From NCBI GenBank assembly GCA_958299035.1, contig CATQJL010000112.1, positions 41,854,833 through 41,918,832 of the forward strand: DNA of 64,000 nucleotides. The letters run 5' to 3'. The stretch is from Cylicocyclus nassatus (taxonomy: Eukaryota > Nematoda > Chromadorea > Rhabditida > Strongylidae). This document shows positions 57,596-64,000 of the stretch, piece by piece (positions within the stretch are counted from its first letter, which is position 1; each line of letters begins with the position of its first letter). A program made the translations under genes and the position numbers. Below the pieces are notes generated by a model that was not told the DNA's origin, made no database searches, and saw only the letters and a program-made list of their open reading frames with translations.

Positions 57596-58095
57596 NNNNN
57601 NNNNNNNNNNNNNNNNNNNNNNNNNNNNNNNNNNNNNNNNNNNNNNNNNNNNNNNNNNNNNNNNNNNNNNNNNNNNNNNNNNNNNNNNNNNNNNNNNNNN
57701 NNNNNNNNNNNNNNNNNNNNNNNNNNNNNNNNNNNNNNNNNNNNNNNNNNNNNNNNNNNNNNNNNNNNNNNNNNNNNNNNNNNNNNNNNNNNNNNNNNNN
57801 NNNNNNNNNNNNNNNNNNNNNNNNNNNNNNNNNNNNNNNNNNNNNNNNNNNNNNNNNNNNNNNNNNNNNNNNNNNNNNNNNNNNNNNNNNNNNNNNNNNN
57901 NNNNNNNNNNNNNNNNNNNNNNNNNNNNNNNNNNNNNNNNNNNNNNNNNNNNNNNNNNNNNNNNNNNNNNNNNNNNNNNNNNNNNNNNNNNNNNNNNNNN
58001 NNNNNNNNNNNNNNNNNNNNNNNNNNNNNNNNNNNNNNNNNNNNNNNNNNNNNNNNNNNNNNNNNNNNNNNNNNNNNNNNNNNNNNNNNNNNNNN
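57596..58095. other. Assembly gap of exactly 500 N
   Basis: The round size suggests an unsized scaffold gap. It separates the 5' flank of the convertase gene from the Penelope-like element. Confidence 0.98.
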
Positions 58096-58120
58096 AAGCA
58101 GTGGTATCAACGCAGAGTAC
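58096..58120 (+). other. SMART cDNA primer sequence (artefact)
   Basis: The first 25 bases after the gap begin AAGCAGTGGTATCAACGCAG and continue AGTAC. This is the template-switching (SMART) PCR primer used in cDNA and some whole-genome amplification kits. It is not nematode DNA. Confidence 0.93.
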
Positions 58121-58156
58121 TCGCAGACAAATAATGTACTAAAATGTTTTTACAGC

Positions 58157-58477
58157 TGGTTTGCGGTACCACAGGAACCGAATAGTGCAGTCGACGCAAA
58201 GTTTCGCGTTTTCGCAACATCCATCTTCTCCATCCTCAACCGATTAAATAATAAGCGCCAAAAGAATAATTTAACCGTTTCCCAATACCGTGGCTTGCGC
58301 GAAATCCGCGATAAATGCAACGCAGGTGAGATCAAAATCTCAGTCAGCGACAAAGGGGGAGAGTTCGTGGTGCTTTCTCGTGAGTTAGATATGGCAATCA
58401 CGCGCAACCATCTGATGGATGATACCATATATCAGCCGTCAAGCGCCGCTGAGTTTGCCAACAATACCGTCGTCTAA
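58157..58477 (+). pseudogene. PLE N-terminal fragment
   Basis: A frame of about 106 residues, ended by TAA at 58475-58477, contains the SDKGGEFVVL block typical of PLE proteins upstream of the RT core (compare ADKGNVTVV-type motifs). The next frame is open from before 58480, so a single frameshift near 58460-58478 separates it from the RT. The shift may be a true mutation or a sequencing error beside the gap. Confidence 0.65.
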
Positions 58478-58548
58478 ATAGGATCTGGATAGATAGTGCT
58501 CGCTCTGCGGGGTTACCGAAGAGTATTGCTACGCGCCTCAAAAGCGAC

Positions 58549-60084
58549 TTGCCTATCTGTCCCGTCCTATACACGCTAATAAAGACCCACAAACTTCCTG
58601 CCACAGCACTGACATCAGAAAATCCCTGCGATTTCAAAGTAAGACCAATTATAAGCAGCGTTGCAGGCCCCACCGACAGAATCGCTTGGTTCTTGAATAC
58701 CATACTTGTACAATTGCTAAAATATGTCCCCGCTCATTTATCAAACACTAATATGCTTCTAGAGCGTCTCCGGGGCACACAACTGATCCCAGATTGTGTG
58801 GTGGAATCATTCGATGTAACGTCCTTATATACAAATGTATCGAATGATGCGGCGATGCAAGCGATTTACGAACTCCTCTTAGAGCATCAAAGTTCCCTAA
58901 ACCTGTACGGCTTTAGTCTCACTAGCATCATGACCCTTCTAAGCGAATGCTTAAAGTGTTCCATATTTAGGTGGTCAGGTCACTACTATAAGCAGGTCCG
59001 GGGTTTGGCGATGGGACAGCGATTAGCGCCAACTCTAGCCATTGTTTTCATGTCCAAAGTAGAAGCGCCCGTGCTTTCGAGGGAACCATTGCTGTATTGT
59101 CGTTATATAGATGATTGCTTCATCATTTGTCCGACGCAAGCCGAGATGGATGTTTGTTTCAATCTTCTAAACCAGCAATACCCAGATATCAAGTTCACGC
59201 GGGAAAAGCCCAAGGAAAACTGGCTACCGTTTCTCAATGTACAAGTACGACTGTGCGGTGGGGATTATAAAACTAGGTGGTACCGCAAACCCAGCTGTAA
59301 AAACATTTTAGTACATTATTTGTCTGCGCATCCCAGCAAGCTTAAAAATGCGGTTATAAAGAACATGTATCGGACAGCAGCAAAAGTGTCTTCGGGCATG
59401 CAAGAGCGAATCTACTCTATGGAGTTAGCTTATCAAGTAGCTAAGTCTAATGGGTATGCTGGTGAGCCTATCCCAAACCCTCGCGGGTTTGTAGGACGCA
59501 GAGCCAGTTCCAGCAGCCCGGATGCGCCACTTACAAAAATCGCTTTCTGCTTGCCGTTCGTATCGGATAAGATAAGCGCGGCAGTGCGGCGATGCGTACA
59601 TCTCGCGGGTTTGCAAGACGATGTCAGGGTGGTCGATATACCACCCTCGAACCTAAAGCGCCAATTGGTCCGAAATCGATCTTACGATCGTACATGCCTA
59701 ACACCAGCTTGTGTCGTTTGCCCATTTGGCAAAGAGGGTGATTGCATGATCTCCGGGGTTATCTATCTCATCACATGTTTATCGTGTGGTGATACGTATA
59801 TAGGAGAAACAGGACGACCTCTTTGCTGCCGCGTTAAAGAACACCTGGATGGGTTGAACAAACTAAAAGCAGCTACGCCGTTAGGCAGCCATCGTATTTC
59901 GTGCCATGAAAATGCTGAGATTAGTATTGGAGTGACTATATTAGCGTACGAGCCCGACCTCCTAGCGCGCAAAACTTTGGAAGCGTTCTGGATCAACGCC
60001 AAGAATGCAAAGATGAATCGGAAGGAAGAGTGCATAGCCATCACCAATGAACTGGCGCCATATCAATACCTCTGTGGGTTTTGA
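58549..60084 (+). CDS. Penelope-like reverse transcriptase with C-terminal GIY-YIG endonuclease
   Basis: It is 511 residues long from the first usable (TTG) codon; the frame is open upstream to about 58480. RT blocks in order: KTHKLP, FKVRPIISS, ESFDVTSLYTNV (first catalytic Asp), GLAMGQRLAP, YIDDCFI (catalytic box), then a TREKPKENWLPFLNV block. A Cys pair-Cys motif (CLTPACVVC) leads into the nuclease: IYLITCLSCGDTYIGETGRPL (GIY-YIG; the first Tyr and the YIG are visible), followed by Arg and an EHL motif. PLE proteins cleave DNA with this nuclease and prime reverse transcription at the nick or at telomeres. No stop interrupts the core. Confidence 0.93.
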   Translation: MPICPVLYTLIKTHKLPATALTSENPCDFKVRPIISSVAGPTDRIAWFLNTILVQLLKYVPAHLSNTNMLLERLRGTQLIPDCVVESFDVTSLYTNVSNDAAMQAIYELLLEHQSSLNLYGFSLTSIMTLLSECLKCSIFRWSGHYYKQVRGLAMGQRLAPTLAIVFMSKVEAPVLSREPLLYCRYIDDCFIICPTQAEMDVCFNLLNQQYPDIKFTREKPKENWLPFLNVQVRLCGGDYKTRWYRKPSCKNILVHYLSAHPSKLKNAVIKNMYRTAAKVSSGMQERIYSMELAYQVAKSNGYAGEPIPNPRGFVGRRASSSSPDAPLTKIAFCLPFVSDKISAAVRRCVHLAGLQDDVRVVDIPPSNLKRQLVRNRSYDRTCLTPACVVCPFGKEGDCMISGVIYLITCLSCGDTYIGETGRPLCCRVKEHLDGLNKLKAATPLGSHRISCHENAEISIGVTILAYEPDLLARKTLEAFWINAKNAKMNRKEECIAITNELAPYQYLCGF

Positions 60085-60294
60085 TATGAGGTCAGGTCAC
60101 CCGAGCACTATATATAGGGGAAGAGGTATAGTCTGAGTATATGGTGGTCTAACGCATCATCACACGTTATCGAAGGTGAGTCTTGGTTACCCGATCTCTC
60201 TTTGCCTTTGCCTCTCTCCAATTTGACTTTCGGCTTGAGCTAGAATCTTGGCGTCTAGGAGGATGTTTCACTCATGTTTTCGACTTTCTAGGCT

Positions 60295-60319
60295 CTGAAG
60301 AAGGCGATCCCGCCGAAAC
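60295..60319 (+). ncRNA. Candidate hammerhead ribozyme core of the PLE
   Basis: CTGAAGA (60295-60301) is followed by a perfect 4-bp stem GGCG/CGCC with loop ATCC (60303-60314), then GAAAC (60315-60319). This is the CUGANGA - stem II - GAAA core of hammerhead ribozymes, which are known in the terminal repeats of Penelope-like elements. One unpaired A precedes the stem. The downstream stem III (ACG..CGT) would put a G at the cleavage position, where A, C or U is required, so activity of this copy is doubtful. Confidence 0.5.
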
Positions 60320-60430
60320 GTTGGCCGTGAATAAAGTGTGGCTGATATCTTGGTCGACGCTTAGCAAGCTCAAACGATTATCAACCATCCACCTTTACTT
60401 CATTCAAAAATCATGTGTGGCTTTGAAGGC

Positions 60431-61679
60431 AGCGGCTCGGCAGATTTTGCACTTCAATCTTCATGCTTTGGGCCTTCTCGAACCGTAGATCCCGAATCTG
60501 AGCTTTAAAAGGGGTGAAAAAGCCTTTACCGTGGTGTTTTCTTCAATTTCCGAAAGGCAGCTCGGACGAGAATTTTTTAAAGGAGAGTCGGGAGGCCCAG
60601 GCACGAAGACCCTGCTGCCTGTAATTTTGGCTTTGTATAGCATGCACAATGCAGGAAAGCGGTTGGGGGGTCCCGCGCCGTCTAGCGGAGAATACTCGAG
60701 GTGTTAGGGGAGCGAAAGGAGGAAGGGGAGCGACGCTTGGGCCGCCCTCCTGGCTTGGAGAATCCACATTTTCGGCCCGGAGTTGCTCTTTTGGTTCACT
60801 TGGAGGGCCTCCTATCCATGTGTGTCAAAATCTAAGGTAAGTCTATTCTGCCGAGCTGCTGCCTTTAAGCTTGCAAAAACGAGCAGAATCGTCATCAGCT
60901 TGTTCGACAGTCACGTTTTGTCTAGATAGTGCAACATCTTCGTCTCGAAGTACGCAGAATACTCTACGCACTTTAATACTGAACCAGCTCAGAAACAAGG
61001 TACCAACCCGCGAGGGATGTACCAAAACATATCAACGTTTCAGAAGTACTCTAATTTCCTGGGTGTAAGGCGCAGTAGCTTTCACTGCGCGCGGACTGAT
61101 GTGCGATGACGTTCTCGATGCGCGGCACCGCACAAGCTGCTAACAGTAAATCTCTACCTTTTCTTTTATTAAGAATGACGAGTATAAAACAAAAACAGCA
61201 CCTTAAAAATATAAGTAGTATCATTGTAAAGAAAGGACCGTTTTAGCAGCGTTATTGGAAACGAAGGAAAGCAGAAAATGCAGCACAGGCAATATCATTG
61301 GAAACAAAAGAAAGAATCATCTACTAAACGTCATAAAACCATTGAGAACCTCTTCCTCCCACCTGTAGAAATGATTTCAAAGTATACGTTTTGAGAAGAT
61401 TAAAAAAAAGGACCTGAAGGCATGATTTATAAAAAGTGAAGAACAATTGCAACACACTGAGTCTTCATCTTTCTAGATTCAGAGAGCGTTTAGAAAGCAT
61501 TTTCGCGCCATTGTTCGCTGCGGTGCGCCTTATACAAGGTATGCCTTATACCCCGGAAATCAAGGTATATTGTTCCGCAGGAATTTCGAACGATAAAGTC
61601 AAAATTATTTTGAACTTCTTTTGAAGACTTCTCCTAAATAAGCTGCGAGCGGCATTCTGGTGTAGTGGATCGGCAAACA
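60431..61679. other. No recognised gene; GC-rich patch 60655-60790
   Basis: A G/C-rich patch lies around 60655-60790 with overlapping short open stretches on both strands. Nothing resembles a known protein or RNA. Confidence 0.35.
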
Positions 61680-63225
61680 CAGTGCTGGACATAATTATAG
61701 AGACACTCTAGAAATCGTCGTAATTTTCGTTCTTGTCAGTGAATCTGTCTGAAACTTTGCTGTTTGGTGCGCATGTAAGCCTACCATAACTCCTCAGAAC
61801 GGCTTCCAATCCCATTGATTTCGAACGGAGAAAAATGGAAAAATTCGAAAAATCATGTTTTGCAAGCTGGACATAATTATAAAGACACCTGGGCTTTTTA
61901 AACATTATCGCATTCCTTGACTCCCAAATTTTTTTGTAGAGTTACATCCCAGAATATGAAACTTTTGCAGCACCTAGGACTGTCATGCTACTCAAGAAAA
62001 AATGATCCTTGCATTTTTCGTTTCCAAAGGCATCAGAAGTCAAACTGCTCAACAAACAACGGTTTGAGGAGTTTTCAAGCCCGCGTTCATTTCAAATGAC
62101 AGTCCTGGAATACTTAGCCTTTTTGATAGATAAGGTGAAGAGCGCTTTTGTAAACTCCGCGTGATCGCTGATTTTGACGGACAGACTCCAACCTCACCAT
62201 AGGGTTGTCGCGCTTTTACACCACAAAACTCATTTTCCAATGTTCGTGAAATGATGGACTCGATTTATTATATTGTCTACATGGAGACGCAGCTTTTGCA
62301 ACAACTTTCAGATTTTTTCTAGTGCTGCAGTTGGCATTTAGATTTGAAATACTTTCCACAAAAATTCTCTGCGAGCAGTAGATTCAACACAATCACGAAT
62401 CTCACTATTTCCTTCTCTGTTTCATGTCGCATTTTACGCGGTAGGTGAGATTAACTAAGATCTTGAAGTTTCAAGCGCTCTCCTGTTCAATTTCTTGATT
62501 TGAGTTGGATATGATTGTGCAGGGTGCTCCACTCAACTCTCAACGGAGGACAACTGCGGCTGAACCAGAATGTGCAACCCCGAGATTTTTTCCTGACTAG
62601 GCACACAAGTTTATTGTTGTATGTGTATTGTTGCGGCTACATTGCAGCGTTTTCTGTAACTTGAAAATCGAGTTTTGTGGTGCAAAAGCGCGACAACCCT
62701 ATGATGAGGTTGGAGTCTGTCCGTCAAAATCAGCGATCACGCGGAGTTTACGAAAGCGCTCTTCACCTTATCTATCAAAAAGGCTAAGTGTATTAAAGGA
62801 CTGTCATTTGAAATGAACGCGGGCTTGAAAACTCCTCAAACCGCTGTTTGTTGAGCAGTTTGACTTCTGATGCCTTTGGAAACGAAAAATGCAAGGATCA
62901 TTTTTCCTTGAGTAGCATGACAGGTCCTGGGTGCTGCAAAAGTTTCATATTCTGGGATGTAACTCTACAAAAAAAATTTGGGAGTCAAGGAATGCGATAA
63001 TGTTTAAAAAGCCCAGGTGTCTTTATAATTATGTTCAGCTTGCAAAACACGCTTTTTCGAATTTTTCCATTTTTCTCCGTTCGAAATTAACGTGATTGGA
63101 AGCCGTTCTGAGGAGTTATGGTAGGCTTACATGCACACCATACAGCAAAGTTTCAGACAGATTCACTGACAAGAACGAAAATTACGACGATTTCTAGAGT
63201 GTTTCTATAATTATGTCCAGCACTG
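61680..63225. mobile_element. 1.55-kb foldback element with Tc1/mariner-like ends
   Basis: The ends CAGTGCTGGACATAATTATA and inverse are the same type as the solo end at 12351. The arms span about 61680-62239 and 62662-63225 and pair almost perfectly over ~560 bp around a ~420-bp loop. A second copy of the terminal motif (GCTGGACATAATTATAAAGA) sits about 185 bp inside each arm, so each end carries the motif twice. There is no transposase. Right flank TA (63226-63227), left flank CA. Confidence 0.88.
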
Positions 63226-64000
63226 TATAGGGTTCGGGTGGTTGCAGGAAAGCTCCGGTATTAGAACCTTTTCAACAGGCTCGACCTTTTGTATGCCAGT
63301 TCTACAACATTTTCTAATACTCGCTATCTATAAAGCACCACATGCCTTGCTCTTTGTTTTAGCTTCTTTTTCCTGCTACTTTCATCAACGCCTACTTTGT
63401 TCTATAGGGCGCTCAATTTGGTATCACGGTCGACGCGGCTTGAGTTTTCGCAAGCCGCGTCACTTGTGTTACTGGCCGCGTTCACGTGTCTTGAGCACTT
63501 TCCAAATTCACCAGTTTGGAAGACATACTCCTGCTCTAAAGGGTTTTTGAATTTTGATGTAAGTCTGATTTTCTGTGACTACTTTTTATAGCGCACGTGA
63601 TTTTACGGAGACCTGAATCGGTCTACTAAAAGAGCCACAATTTTGCCAGAGACTGGGTGTTTGGCTCTAAATCTTCAGTGTAGCAAGGGAAGGGTATGCT
63701 CTCAGCACAAACGCCAGGAAAGAAGCGATTCCTAAATTTTGAAGACAAGTTAGGGGATCAGGCACAAGGCTACAAAAGGCTACAAAAGCTCAGGCACCCT
63801 GACCTTTTGAGGGATTGGGCTTGACACCATTGACTTTATCTCCAAAGAAGCTTTTTAAGCCAAGTTTTATGTGATTAACGCAAGCCTCGAAGATTCTAGT
63901 GATGCGAGTCGGATCGAAACGAAAGTAAGAAATCGGAGTTTCAGGCATTTTGATTTGAGAATTTGTCGTCCGCGAGCATCCGAAGGCCATCTATTAGGTT
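63226..64000. other. No recognised gene; small hairpin 63432-63461
   Basis: An 11-bp perfect hairpin (GACGCGGCTTG, 8-base loop, inverse) lies at 63432-63461. Otherwise only short unrelated open stretches are seen. Confidence 0.4.

Larger units (their letters stand above)
58121..60430 (+). mobile_element. Penelope-like element (PLE) with GIY-YIG endonuclease
   Basis: It comprises an N-terminal fragment (58157-58477), the RT plus GIY-YIG frame (58549-60084) and about 350 bp of downstream sequence with a hammerhead-like core (60295-60319). The 5' part is cut by the assembly gap. The right boundary is not marked by a recognisable repeat and is an estimate. Confidence 0.85.

Noticed and set aside
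57596..58095. Long open frames spanning the gap
   Set aside because: They exist only because N has no stop codons.

Overview
The window is from a eukaryotic nuclear genome, almost certainly a nematode. The protein-coding genes are cut into small exons by GT..AG introns. Many introns are 50-65 bp with short pyrimidine-rich ...TTTTCAG ends, and others run to several kb and are packed with transposon remains. A clade cannot be fixed from sequence alone; the long repeat-rich introns, the RTE element and the Penelope element would fit a parasitic nematode. No tRNA, rRNA or CRISPR array was found.

Three host genes can be assembled exon by exon. (1) 13286-19358, plus strand: a complete 12-exon, 390-residue ethanolaminephosphotransferase of the EPT1/SELENOI type, a membrane enzyme of the Kennedy pathway. 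(2) 33044-46156, plus strand: an 11-exon, ~452-residue EVA-1 (EVA1C) orthologue with signal peptide, two SUEL lectin domains, one membrane helix and a short tail. There is a second possible last exon. (3) 57431-46469, minus strand: a ~610-630-residue proprotein convertase (kexin/furin family) with signal peptide, prodomain, full catalytic tetrad and P domain. Its first intron is 5.8 kb. Genes 2 and 3 converge, with stop codons only ~310 bp apart.

The rest is largely mobile DNA. From ~0.9 to 5.9 kb lies a decayed gypsy-type LTR retrotransposon (gag, protease, RT, RNase H, integrase). It has frameshifts, a lost catalytic Asp in RT and two small palindromic elements inserted in pol. From 53.7 to 55.6 kb lies a 5'-truncated RTE-type non-LTR element with an intact 626-codon reading frame and a 14-bp target duplication. 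It sits inside an older mariner-like MITE, which is itself in the convertase intron. From 58.1 to ~60.4 kb lies a Penelope-like element (RT plus GIY-YIG endonuclease) followed by a hammerhead-ribozyme-like core. More than a dozen palindromic (foldback/MITE-type) elements are scattered through introns and intergenic DNA, including a 1.5-kb palindrome at 10.6-12.1 kb and another at 61.7-63.2 kb.

One assembly warning: the Penelope region begins at a 500-N gap, and the first 25 bases after the gap match the SMART template-switching primer. The join between the convertase 5' end and the Penelope element should not be trusted without long reads.
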